DNA from: Amphimedon queenslandica
Taxonomy: Eukaryota; Porifera; Demospongiae; Haplosclerida; Niphatidae
DNA length: 30,263 nt
Direction of reading: 5' to 3'
NCBI RefSeq assembly: GCF_000090795.2
Contig: NW_003546242.1
Location: 105,647 to 135,909, forward strand
This document shows, one piece after another, positions 20,002 to 30,263 of the stretch (its first letter is position 1; every line of letters begins with the position of its first letter). The notes under the pieces were generated by a model. That model did not search any database, was not told the DNA's origin, and saw only the letters and a program-made list of their open reading frames with translations. Both the position numbers and the translations under genes were made by a program.

Positions 20002-21935
20002 GTTAGTGTAGCATTTACTGACTTAAATTATTTGAGTTATGGTTTTTGAAAAAATTCCTGTACTATAGTTGTTGTGCAAGTCTATAGAGGATATGTGTGC
20101 TAAGTATATTCATAACTTTTAAGTACTGTATATCCAACCCACACAGTAAATTGGCCACCATGTTGGACGTCGAGTTTATTAAGAGTTCAATGGAGGAAAA
20201 CACATTTTCTTGCCTTGCTACCTTCTTGAAGCCTTTTTCTGAAGCTTAGAAAGCATCCTGAGGATCTAATGGGGTCTAGTAGTCACCTGAAAGATTGCTA
20301 TCAAGAAATACAGAGCGGTTTCCTGGTACCAAGCCTTTTTCTATCATTTCTCCATTGCTGCCAATGGAAAGTTGACGTCCAAAGAACTAATTTTTCTTGA
20401 AAGTTATTACGGTATACAATGAATACATATATTTTGCAATGAATATTATCACGCATATCCTCTATTTTAAAGTCATTTGGACTGTCCACAAATCTGTAGG
20501 CTTAGGAATGGTCTGGTTAGCGAGACTATTGTTGTGTCTAATTTTAAATGCATTATACAGTGAAACCTCTGTATAGACCCCATTAATTTTGCAGACCTGA
20601 CCCATCCTGGGAGAAAGGGTCAGGTAGCAAACTTAATATCAATTTGTCCCCTATACAGTACACGTGTGCGGTTGAGTCAATGTGCATCGCATGATATGTC
20701 ATCGTTCGTATGCTTACAATTTACGAGTATATTAACTACAAATACGTTGCTAGTGATGGTAGCTGTTTGCCTGAGCGTTTGCCTTTAATAGAAGAGTAGT
20801 GATTTAACTGAGCCAACTAAGTGTTTTGAATGTATGAATTAGCTTTATCAGATGAAATTAGTCGAAAAGAAAAAACTCTGGCCTCTCCTGTGTTTGTCAT
20901 AAAGCATATTGTATTTCATTGAGTAAAAGCCACCCCCGAGTAGCCACCTTATTTAAATAGATGCCCTCCTGGACCAGAAATAGTTGTCGCCACACAGCAT
21001 ATAATATTATTCATTAGTAATTAACTAGTAAAATGGTGGATTTGTCCTAATTCAGTAGCTGCTTTGTCCTATTATATACGGAGAATTAAGAGTAACCTAT
21101 CATCTGTAATTGCCCACCTTTGAAACATTACATGACATATACATGTAGATAAAATGTACTCACCTGTATGAGCTTTAGTATAGCACTCGACTCTCAAATG
21201 TAACAGAAGCCAGTGACATATAATACTAAGTAATGATTTATTACTAATATCTTAGTTCATATATCTGCAGTAAAAGATAACAACTGGCCTTTTCTAGCTG
21301 CTTGACTACTTCAGTACTTCTCCTTTTACTTCAGCTTCATTCCTTGGTAGAACTGTGTCAGTAAAATACTTTAGGCTTGGAATTTTATATCAACACTCTG
21401 AGGTATTTAGTAATTGGGCAAAGCCACTATCACTGAACAAAAGAAGCCTGAAAGTTCACTGGAATGAATTCATTAATTTTTCTGTGAACTTGTATAGAAA
21501 GTGAGTCATTGATGTTCCAAACACAAGATGCTTGAAAGCAAGTATCCAGAGATACATATAACTGGTGTTAACTGGCTCTATGGTCGGACCTTTTGTTGCT
21601 GTTGACTTTAGTTCTTTATACTTGTATACCTTGTTGTGCTTCACTGAATGTGTTACTAAATTAGTTGTGTTGATAGTTCTTGCTGCCACGAGGAATGTTA
21701 GTTTGACACTCATTAATATTGCCAAATGTGTATCTGCAGCTAATTATAAAGAAGTTCCAGATGGGAGATTATTTGCTGTCCCTAACCCACGTTTTAATGT
21801 GCATACATGTAACCATGTGTAGTTTTTTTTATTGGTGACATGTTGATGGCTGATAACCAATCTAGCCAAAGGGAGTGACATATCAGCCGATACGATTATC
21901 AGTGCATCACAAATTGAAATGGCGTGTTAAATCAT
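20002..21935. other. Gene-poor stretch
   Basis: No supported gene. CAGTGAAACCTCTGTATAGA at 20558-20577 looks like the terminus of a DNA transposon of a type widespread in invertebrates, but no matching inverted end was found. Overlapping open frames on both strands at 21456-21822 are not recognised and may be remnants of a mobile element. Confidence 0.4.
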
Positions 21936-22175
21936 TTAGAGAGGAGACACAACTACAGCAACAGAAGTAGTCCTTTGTTTTAAACTATTGTATACCCAAG
22001 GAAGGCATCCATAACTATACAGACTCTTTCCATATCCTGTAGGCAAAGAAACAAAATAATTTTTTCCAGACAAAAAACTTAAAATGGCAACTTTCTGCTT
22101 CTCTTTCAGTGTATCGAATCCTAAATTAACATTAACATCATTCAATATCAGCATTTCCAGTTTATTACTCAACAT
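21936..22175 (-). pseudogene. RecQ-like DNA helicase N-terminal fragment
   Basis: Read from 22175 to 21936 the frame gives L-G-F-D-T-L-K-E-K-Q (helicase motif 0), Y-F-V-S-L-P-T-G-Y-G-K-S (Walker A, motif I) and V-A-V-V-V-S-P-L (motif Ia), the typical spacing of RecQ-family helicases. It stops right after motif Ia (TAA), with another stop two codons later; motifs II (DEXH) to VI are not found downstream. About 79 residues remain of a protein normally many hundreds long, so it is a broken fragment or a lone exon whose partners are missing. It has no relation to neighbouring genes. Confidence 0.7.
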
Positions 22176-22452
22176 TTTGCAGCCTTGTCATAGTGATGTC
22201 ACATAATGATCTACAATCTCATTGGGAATCACAAATTTGTGCACTGGAGATAAGTTGTTATCAAGCTTGCTACTGAACCCTTTCTTCTTGGGATGGATCG
22301 GGCCTGTGAGACTAAGACCCTATAGAGTTCTAACTAATATAGATACTGTATATGATCTTCCAAACAACTCCTAATACAAGAGGTATGGTGAATGAGACAG
22401 TTGTGAACTTCCACTGCATATATCTCAGCGAACTTTACATTTCTGTTTAATC
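22176..22452. other. Spacer with no feature
   Basis: Nothing recognisable; AT-rich, and no open frame continues the helicase fragment upstream. Confidence 0.4.
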
Positions 22453-22574
22453 TACTATATAGCTGGTAATTTTCGTGGGTGCTGTATTAAATGGATTTTC
22501 CCAGATTTTATTTTTGCGAATCAGGAAAGAATCCACAAAATTTTCAACCCTCGAAAATAACCACTTATACAGTA
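22453..22574. mobile_element. Short MITE with 28-bp inverted ends
   Basis: Left end TACTATATAGCTGGTAATTT (continuing TCGTGGG), and right end in reverse TACTGTATAAGTGGTTATTT (continuing TCGAGGG). About 23 of 27 bases match. The element is 122 bp with no coding potential. The layout (TACnGTA..., GGT, AATTTTCG, GGG) resembles the ends of the larger element at 25563-25907. Confidence 0.6.
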
Positions 22575-24129
22575 TTCTCATCCTTTGTTATTCCTCGAAA
22601 AACATGAGCTTGAATACAACTGGTATACTTGATTGCAATGCCATTATATTTGACAAAATTGTGGAAATTGGAGCTGTTGTATTTTTCTTCGATGCAAAAC
22701 ATGAATACAACTTGGTCACTGCATTTCTGAATGCTTTGAGTACTCTTATGATGTTGTTTATGGCTGCAATATCTTTTGGCTGGGGCACAAGCCATCCTTG
22801 AATGAAATAATTTTGAAATTTGTTGGATGGCAATACCAGTTCAAAGCCAATGGATAGGAGGCCAAAAGCAGCCTTTGTGGACAAGCCATTGAGTGGAGGG
22901 AATTTTTTTCTCAAGGAGACATTCTGGCCTTATTCTTTACCATTACTAGCGTTTATTATCACTCAGACTGCCTCTACATGATAGCTCCAAATCCCTCCAA
23001 TGATATGAAACTTAATCACTATAACATACTATACCATTTTATTCTATACTAATCTATACTATTTTATAATGCTCATGAATCTATGATTCTTCCTAACCCT
23101 CTCATCACCTTCCTCAATCTCAGTTAATACCAACCCTCTCGTAAGCCCTCTTGTTTGTTCTTTTTTCCTTATTACTTGCATAAATTAGTGCCATATAAGG
23201 TTTATAGCGGTCACCTGAGGGAACAGGTTTTTTGGCTGTTATAGAGGAGTGACCTTTTATGGCGTGTTGTTTGTTTCATTGTGGTGAATAGTAAAAATGA
23301 CTCGTGAAAAACCCATAGCTCAGTAAACACTAATAATCAAGTCAAAATAATAATAAAAGGCATTCAATTTCATTTGAAATCTAAATTGACAATATGATCA
23401 GTAGTTATGCTTATAATACTGTCTCTGGCGTCTTTTTTGTCTAGTCCTCTTCTGGCTAATTCTTCTTCATATTAATGCAGATGTTGTTGCACTTTGTCAT
23501 ATTGAATGGAAAGGTGCTGTAGATGAAATTTCAGTACATTCTTTATTGATATCTGCTTCAAAATTTTTGTCTCTGGCATGGTACTTCTTTTGTTTTTGAG
23601 AATAATTAATACTAACACATTCACTCACTTAATACAGAACCTTCTGGTAAAAAGTTGTCAATAGGAACAAGAAAAATTTCCCCTATTTTGCTATTCAGCA
23701 AGTCTTTTATATGCATGGACTCCATCTATGCTTCTATGGCCATTTCACTATATGATGAGCTGTGCATCCACTCCTGCATGACATAGTGACCCTGGAAATG
23801 ACGATTGACCAGTTTTATGAAATATCAGTCTTAAAGTATTTCCTTTATGTTCTCAATGTTAGCTTCTTGTGATTCACTGTCAGCCAAAATGATTTATATT
23901 TTCTTTTAATTCTTATCAAGTATAAAGGAGGGGAGAAAGTATAGGAACTGATAGATAACAATAACAAAGACTCTAAACACAAATAACAATAATAATAAAG
24001 TATGATAATATATTTTATTTCTTTATTTTGATGACACAGTCATTTTCTACTTGACTACAATAGTAACCTCATTTATTTATGTATAATTTGATATTGTCAG
24101 TCACATGACAGACATAAATCTAAACAAAA
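22575..24129. other. Gene-poor stretch
   Basis: A 108-codon frame on the minus strand (22914-22588) has ordinary composition but no motif I recognise. Around 23600-23760 the minus strand reads K-D-L-L-N-S-K-I-G-E-I-F-L-V-P-I-D-N-F-L-P-E-G before a stop, which looks protein-like but is isolated. GCGGTCACCT near 23210 and AGGAGTGACC near 23251 form a weak inverted pair. Probably old transposon debris. Confidence 0.35.
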
Positions 24130-24770
24130 AACCCACTACTGAGAGGGAGGCTGGAATCAGCTGTATCAGAGCATTTGATGATAATCTCTGATCTCTGGGG
24201 ATTAAGAAAGAGACCTCACTCTGTAAACTGGAGGTATCACTGCACAGGAAGGGATGGTGCAAGACCTTCCAAAATTAAATCATCAAGATAGGCAACACAA
24301 ACGTGGAGCTATAGGGTAATTTTTAATGGGAGAGGACCCAAAGGGCCACCCTGTTTGACCTCTTCAGATGAATTCAAGGAGGCTAAAACACAAAGGGAAA
24401 AATTTGTAAAACAAATAGATTTTAACATACATTTTTTCCTAACAAATTGGAGGCATTTCAGAAGTCTAACTTGATTACAGCTTCATCTGGTGCTGAACTC
24501 TCTAGACCAGCATGTACTGTGCAGCTTTTAGGTATCGTTCCTAATAGGTGACTTTGATGGAGATGCATCAATACCAATGGTTATCTACACTACAAAGTGA
24601 ATTTGATAGTATTTGAGCTAATCCTGTCTACAAGCCATCTCTTGAGAAACATGACTCCAAGTGAGTTTGGCAACCAGCCTCCCCAAGGCATAACCAATGG
24701 TGATGAGGCAAATACCTCCACCTTGCTTATTGAAAAGCTTAAACAATAAGGCCTAACGGGGTATGTTGTA
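24130..24770 (-). pseudogene. Degenerate non-LTR-type reverse transcriptase
   Basis: Reading the minus strand in several frames gives an ordered set of reverse transcriptase signatures: G-G-G-I-C-L-I-T-I-G-Y-A-L-G-R-L-V-A-K (about 24720-24655), S-A-P-D-E-A-V-I-K-L-D-F (about 24505-24465), Q-G-G-P-L-G-P-L (about 24355-24330) and the catalytic-site remnant A-Y-L-D-D-L-I-L-E (about 24295-24268). Frameshifts and stops separate the blocks. The order and spacing fit the reverse transcriptase domain of a retrotransposon; no RNase H, endonuclease or repeat ends were recognised. The unrelated open frame 24590-24880 runs over the same DNA in the wrong frame. Confidence 0.7.
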
Positions 24771-25562
24771 TTGCTATTCATCACAAGGATAGAAAAACTA
24801 GCAATAGCAGAGAGGAATGGGAAAAGGAGAGACAACAGAATGTGCTGGGTTCTAAGACTTTGTGAGTGTGGTGGCCTCATTGTGAGTGTGAGATAATAAT
24901 TATGTATAGTTATTATTATTTTGATAGTTATGCGATGTTAACATCCTGTGTGGTTTCTTATTATTTCCTGTATCCATGTTTATAAGTATGTGTGTGTTGT
25001 TCTGTCTGGACACTCATTTTCTTTACTCTTCTGATGTTCTCTTTCTTCTATCATATTGTATTACATTGAGTTTATTGATATTGTCTGTAAACGTTACAGT
25101 GAGCTGCTACTGAAAAGTCAGGGGAGGTGGGCACCTTTTACATTCCCTTCATCCATAATCTTAGACACAGCCACTCTCAAATGGTCATCGAATCTGGGGG
25201 TCTGGTGTCGGCTCTTGTGTGGGTGGGAAGGAAAAGGAGTTGGTACACTGTAACTTAAGTAGAGAGCACAACTTCTCAGAGGCTAACCTACAAGCAGCTT
25301 TTGGTAAATGGCAGAAGATAGACACATGTACATAGGACGATAATCTTTTCCGTGTTCACATATACATGTACCTCCTTCCTATCCTTGCTTACTGTATAGC
25401 ATTCTAAAATGCTTTGTAGGAGAAAAACAAAATGGCTTAGCTTGTTATATAGCCAAGCTAAATGTAGCTTGGGTGTATACCAAGCTACATTCCTCAAGAA
25501 ATCTATAAAAATGAAATACATGTATATACCATGTAATGTTATCAGTGATTTACTTCTCGAAG
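24771..25562. other. Gene-poor stretch
   Basis: No supported gene. A short inverted pair (AGCCAAGCTA near 25451 and TACCAAGCTACATT near 25478, with partial complement) is seen, but no element limits could be set. Confidence 0.35.
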
Positions 25563-25907
25563 TACCGTATGGTTGGTAAATTTTGTGGGGTATTAATTTT
25601 CATTAATTTCGTGGTTAATTTTTATCCACGAAATTTTAACCCCTACCCACCCACAGATAAAAACTAATTAACGGGCCATGCAGAGCTCTAACTACCATTT
25701 CCAAGCTAGTGGAGGAGCCAAAGTTTTTGTCTATTACTCCATATTCCACTATAAGCCATGTGTTGGAAGCTAGTCCAGTAGATCCAAGTGAAAAGAAGTT
25801 TGCTAACTGCCATCCACGAATATTTGCACCCATGAATATTAGCTTCTAAGGACATTTTGGAGAAAACACGAAATTTTGGACCCTCGAATATTACCAACCG
25901 TACGGTA
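25563..25907. mobile_element. MITE-like element with TACCGTAYGGTTGGTAA ends
   Basis: The left end TACCGTATGGTTGGTAAA and the right end, in reverse, TACCGTACGGTTGGTAAT differ at two bases. The element is 345 bp. Further words CCACGAA and TTCGTGG occur in both orientations inside, and no coding frame is credible: the minus-strand frames 25636-25939 lie across it. A Tc1/mariner-like TA target is possible because the ends start and stop with TA, but this is not proven. Confidence 0.7.
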
Positions 25908-26283
25908 TTACATGTTAGCAGCCTTAGGCTGAACATCAAGCTAAGAAGGCCAATAAGCCCAACTCAATGTTCCTATTACAAATGAGTTTTGAAGTTGGAG
26001 AGTGCCTTACTGAACAATAAATACAGTAGCATTACAGAAACCTCCCACTGTAATAATCTTTGGGATGTACATGTATTTAGGAATTTCTGATGTATTTTTA
26101 CTGTCAAGTGGTAAATTGGATATGGCACACCTGTCGTAATTAGTATCTTCCGTGGTTGATAACCAGTTATATATTTATATATGAAGATTGTTGTGAATAT
26201 AGTTACAACTTGAAGAATGTGTTACAAAGAACTTTTCCTGGCCCATTATTTTAGCACCAATAGAAACACCACGTCACTATTAT
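25908..26283. other. Spacer with no feature
   Basis: No gene or repeat recognised. The last seven bases, CTATTAT (26277-26283), are the left target-site copy of the next element. Confidence 0.5.
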
Positions 26284-26678
26284 CAAGAGTACATAATTTA
26301 CAGAGAGTGTCTAACCGCACTATAGTAGCTGAAACATGACCGCGTAGAACTAAGTCACGTGAGACCAGAAGCGTGGGTGTACTTACAAAAAACACGTGTA
26401 GAAGTTAACATAAAAAAAACAGTGGAGAAAACTTGAAGAAGCTTTAGACATCATACTAGTACACTTTATAATGCTGCTGAAGTCTGATATGCAGTACTGC
26501 TATAGCAGAGGCACCAAAACAGCCAGTAAACCTTGTTGAGCAAACTTGGCAGCCATTTTTTCCTACTCAGCCACACCCAGTATGCGGGAATGCCCAAAGA
26601 TGCACAAGAAAAGGCTACGCGGTGATGTTTCAGCTATTATAGTATGGTTAGACACTCTCTGTAGATTATGTACTCTTG
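26284..26678. mobile_element. Foldback/MITE element with 64-bp inverted ends
   Basis: The arms 26284-26347 and 26615-26678 match at 59 of 64 positions when one is reversed; outer bases are CAAGAGTACATAAT. A direct repeat CTATTAT flanks the element on both sides (26277-26283 and 26679-26685), a 7-bp target-site duplication. The interior (about 267 bp) has no coding frame. The intact duplication and closely matched arms suggest a fairly recent insertion. Confidence 0.85.
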
Positions 26679-28566
26679 CTATTATTAATACCAATCTTAC
26701 CCATAATTGAGCCACGTCTTTCCAGTGATGATATTTGGTAATGACTCCTTTAGTCAAGTGTATTGCTTTTCAGAGTGTTTTTATAATGGAGTACTGGGGC
26801 CACAACTTTTAAATGACTCTTTTTGACAAACTGATTAACTTCTTATCAACTACATCAATTTTTGTCTAAACCATTCCAAACTTTGCATTTATAGCTTTCA
26901 ATGCTTCTTTTCCAATGATTCGGTAGCCTCTGTTGTAACCTTATCAATCACAGATCAGTAGGTTCTTACATTAGGGCTGGAGTTAGATTCTCAACAGTAC
27001 TGCGCATGTGTGAGGGAATGATGCTCCTATTACTGTACCCTCTTTTTTGTTGGCAAATTTGGAAAATTTATTCATGTTTAGGCCATATAGATGGATCATA
27101 ATTACATAATACATGGATTGGCTACTGTAAGTTTTTATAGTGCATGTACGATGTACATGTATGATTGTACGTGTTACAGTTGGCAAAGGTTTGAGCTTAA
27201 TCTTATAAAACACCATATTTCAGTCGTAGTAAAGTTTTGCACGAGCACATTGCTTATGCTATAGTAGCAGTCAACTCCCCACAGTTAAATAATGACTTAA
27301 ATAAAGAAAATGATGATGAATATACCTGTATGATTGTGGCACAGGAGCCAGGGGGAAAGTTGGCTACTTTACAATGTCATATAAACTCATATTCAGTGCA
27401 ATCCTGTGGTTTAACATGAGTCTCGGCATCAAGATCATTGCCCCATTGGATATCATTGTAGGGCACACAGCATTCACAGCTTTGACATCACTACTTCTGA
27501 GGAGTAAAGGAGGGGGTCGTAAAGGATTTTTACAGTCAACATACCTTCATAAGCAGGGGAATGGGTTGATTTCCATCCTTGGTATAAGTGTGGTGAAGAT
27601 AAAGGCAATTCCTGCCTTTTAGTCTTGCATTGGTTGTACTCAAAACTTCAAAATTATATGAAACAAGTAAACTCTGAAAGTCTGAGACGTCCATTAAAAT
27701 TGAATTTGTATGGATAATCTTAATTTGGTGATGATTTTTTAGCTATTGATGCTTGATTTGCATTTAGTATAGAAGAAAACTTCTTTACGAATCAATGGCA
27801 CTGCTGTAGTACATATATTGAGATAAGTTTAACTTCAATCTCTGGAGTCGGTAAACAAGTAGTGATTGCAAACTACTAAATGGAACGCCATTAGCACTAA
27901 TGAAAGATCAAAATAGGATAAGCCCGGCAACTTCACAACCGAAATGCTGCCAGAAACCATTTATTAGATGGCTTGTGCACGGTGCATGTAAATTCAACAC
28001 TCTTATTTAGTGTATTAATTATTTAAATTATTAGTGTAAATTATTTGAAGGAGTTTTATTTGAACTGAGTCACAAATTACGAATTTGGTAGCTATGGGAG
28101 AAGATTTTTAGACTGCATCATAAAAGTCGGTTTCATACCTGGATTTCAGTTTTTATGGCATTTATTAGCCTCGTATTGCTATGAATCTTGACCTTGGTTA
28201 ATCACCTGTACTTGTAACAAAATGTTATAAAACTATAAAGGCCACCACAAGTTATCTCTCCTTCCTCCTTTACTTTAGTTTTATTTTTGGTTGTTTCATT
28301 AGGCACTGTTGACACTGAGGTTAGTAATGAACTCTCCTCAGGACTCGCACTTGAAAGTAAAAAATAATGTTGTATTCTCATAATAATTTACCAAATGTAT
28401 TGACATGGCCTCTTCTTTGTTCCTTTGATTGCTACCCTCTACAAAATACATTACAACTTTAACAATTCCTGAAATTTATCTTGACTTGATTATAAAGTAA
28501 TGACTTCATATCTTCTCAAATGAATTATTGGCTGTGCTCAGTATACTGGAACACAGAATCTTAAAA
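26679..28566. other. Gene-poor stretch
   Basis: Open frames at 27237-27419 and 27374-27622 have ordinary composition but no motif that I recognise, and the opposite strand of the same DNA also reads open for long stretches. No splice-linked exon set was found. Possibly old mobile-element remains. Confidence 0.35.
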
Positions 28567-28749
28567 CTACTTATAAGAATTGGACTTGTCTTGGAGGAAC
28601 GTTGTAGGATGTTGATGCCATTTTAAGTGCTCCTCTGAGTCCTCTTTCATGACTTGGAAGTCTTGAATAGAAATGCCAGTCTCCTTGGCTGGTATAGGAA
28701 CCTTTCCATACGGCATCATCTGGATTGGCAGGACTACATGCTTATTTTC
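28567..28749 (-). CDS. Possible orphan terminal exon, unknown protein
   Basis: On the minus strand an acceptor (TTTCGTTTAG) at 28750 opens a 60-codon frame to a stop (TAG, 28569-28567): E-N-K-H-V-V-L-P-I-Q-M-M-P-Y-G-K, then P-A-K-E-T-G-I-S-I-Q-D-F-Q-V-M-K and a charged tail. Codon and residue use look protein-like and the opposite strand is closed by stops. A GTAAGT donor on the same strand (just below 28920) could end a preceding exon, but I could not define that exon. No family recognised. Confidence 0.35.
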   Translation of the reverse strand, partial: ENKHVVLPIQMMPYGKVPIPAKETGISIQDFQVMKEDSEEHLKWHQHPTTFLQDKSNSYK

Positions 28750-28960
28750 CTAAACGAAACTTAGGGTTTGCAATTGTAATAGATTAGCTCAGTCACATTA
28801 ATAAAAGAATTTATTGATTCATTGAAATTAGCACCAGGACCATGTAGCAGCTGGTCTAAATAATGTATAAAAATGGACTGAATTTACTTGCCCTTTCCCT
28901 GGGGAGACAAAACTTACCTAGAAATTTCCATCATAATTAAGCAAAAAAGCAAGTCATGTT

Positions 28961-29082
28961 CTCATGCTTGAGTAATAATAAGGCAAGATCATGCCAAGAT
29001 GGCAGAAAATAGTAAATCCAGGGGCTTCATTGCTAGCTCCTAATTTCCTTCCATAGCTGCCTTCTTAGTATTCAAGCACGAG
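28961..29082. repeat. Short imperfect inverted repeat (possible MITE)
   Basis: CTCATGCTTGAGTAATAATA at the left and, in reverse, CTCGTGCTTGAATACTAAGA at the right, both followed by AGGCA; about 20 of 25 bases match. The word CTCAAGCATGAG at 49-60 of the window is the same terminus in the other orientation, which suggests a dispersed family. Confidence 0.45.
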
Positions 29083-30263
29083 TACAGTAGTGGTGAGAAT
29101 TAACTTGTGTCACTGGAGCTGGTAGGGGCTTTCAACGTGACACCATTAAAGTAGTGCCACTATAAATGTTTTTAACTTGCTTCTCTTATGAGTGTAACAC
29201 TCTCAGTATCATTCAAGTAAGAAGTGAAAGATCCTCTAGATGAGGTGTGCCATAGCCATTTAGCATGTAGAGACAGCATACCCAGGGGAGATGATTAAAT
29301 GTGGACATTGGAAAAGGCTCCCAATCAAGCCAAGAGCCTGTTATGCTATGCATGTTAATTTTTTTTAAACAAAGCAATTCTCATTAAAATTCAAAATTAA
29401 AGATCTGTATAATCAGAGTTACTTTTAAGTGGTCCCTTTCAAGGCTAAGAGGTCTTTCCTTTGTAGTATAGTCTAAAGTAGTTGGTTTATTCAAAGTATG
29501 CTTTATTTCATGCACAAGAAGTGACTCCTGCACTTTCAGTATTACTGATGACATAGGAATGAACTATATCACTGATATTGAACTCATCCTGTATACAGAT
29601 AAAGGTACAGAAACATGTAAGCTATGCAGCTTGCATTACTTGTAATCAATCTGTTTATATTAAGTGGTGGAATATTTTCAAAAAATTTATTATAATGTGC
29701 TCCTGTTAAAGTTTTTGCTTAAAACTTCTTTAATGTCGTACATCCTCCCTGATCTATGGGCTCAATATGAACCTTTTCAATCAAATCTACTACTTTACTC
29801 TCATCAATTGTGATTCCATCTGGTGATTGCTAGAAAAGCCTTTGCAAGTAGATATGTGAATTCTAAATTTTTCCAGTTTCATATATAATTCTGGGCTGTA
29901 TTGATTACCCAATTATGAAGTCTCACAAGTATTTTATCTACAATTGGTAAATTTATCAGTTCATAATGCAGTAGTGAATTGCTTGAGATAATACTGGATT
30001 GTGCCCCCATTTGCTATACCATTTGTAGAACTTTAACTTTACTTCTGTCTCAATTGACTTCTGCCTAGTGATTGTCTTAACTGTGTCTTGAACTGGTGCT
30101 GAATCAAGACACTTTTTTGCAGGGGTTCCTACCATTGCTCTTTTTTTCAGCCCCCTTTTTTACTCTGCATTTATTTGCCATAAAAAAACTTTACTTCTTT
30201 AATGAAGCTCTCCTACTGAAATATAGAAAAGTTAAATATTTGTTTGTCCTGGTAGACTGAACT
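29083..30263. other. Gene-free right edge
   Basis: No frame, RNA gene or clear element was seen in this AT-rich stretch. Confidence 0.45.

Noticed and set aside
21565..21822. Plus-strand frame with hydrophobic stretch
   Set aside because: The opposite strand is equally open, no motif or splice support exists, and neither reading is preferred.
24590..24880. 96-codon minus-strand frame as a gene
   Set aside because: Its DNA encodes reverse transcriptase-like blocks in another frame, so this reading is a by-product.

Overview
This looks like nuclear DNA of an AT-rich, intron-dense animal genome. The coding half has many tiny spliceable introns, mostly 37-68 nt, with GT/AG ends. The product set is HSPA12-type Hsp70, mitochondria-eating-protein (MIEAP/SPATA18)-like proteins and a CD225/dispanin domain, and MITE-like repeats are plentiful. 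A demosponge such as Amphimedon would fit, but that is an inference from style and not a proven identification. No tRNA, rRNA, CRISPR array or bacterial operon was seen. Exon models were built by eye by requiring GT..AG borders, matching phase and similarity between the paralogues in the window.

Layout. 1-1200: a roughly 1.07-kb element with inverted ends, full of AAGATCTT-like words, with an internal 124-bp tandem repeat. 1193-3389: AT-rich non-coding DNA with a decayed tandem repeat. 3390-4945: a decayed + strand copy of the middle of the gene at 14598-19202. 5221-14139: the core, two divergent gene pairs arranged as mirror images: MIEAP-like A (-), HSPA12-like B (+), HSPA12-like C (-), MIEAP-like D (+). 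A/B and C/D each share a short intergenic promoter, and the two promoters share a 13-base word. 14598-19202: a long + strand gene that can be read as two MIEAP-like units in tandem followed by a four-cysteine knuckle and a two-pass CD225/dispanin domain (871 aa model). 19256-19265: a run of 10 N, followed by a vector-polylinker-like word. 19266-30263: gene-poor DNA with several inverted-repeat elements, a RecQ-like helicase fragment, a decayed reverse transcriptase and two possible orphan exons.

How the genes may work together. HSPA12-type proteins are Hsp70-related ATPases with an atypical C-terminal part. MIEAP in vertebrates acts in mitochondrial quality control. Here members of the two families sit head to head twice and probably share promoters, so the pairs are candidates for co-expression. 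The adjoining double-unit gene would tether the same MIEAP-like module to a membrane through its CD225 tail. A functional link is inference; the mirror arrangement and the exon phases are visible in the sequence.
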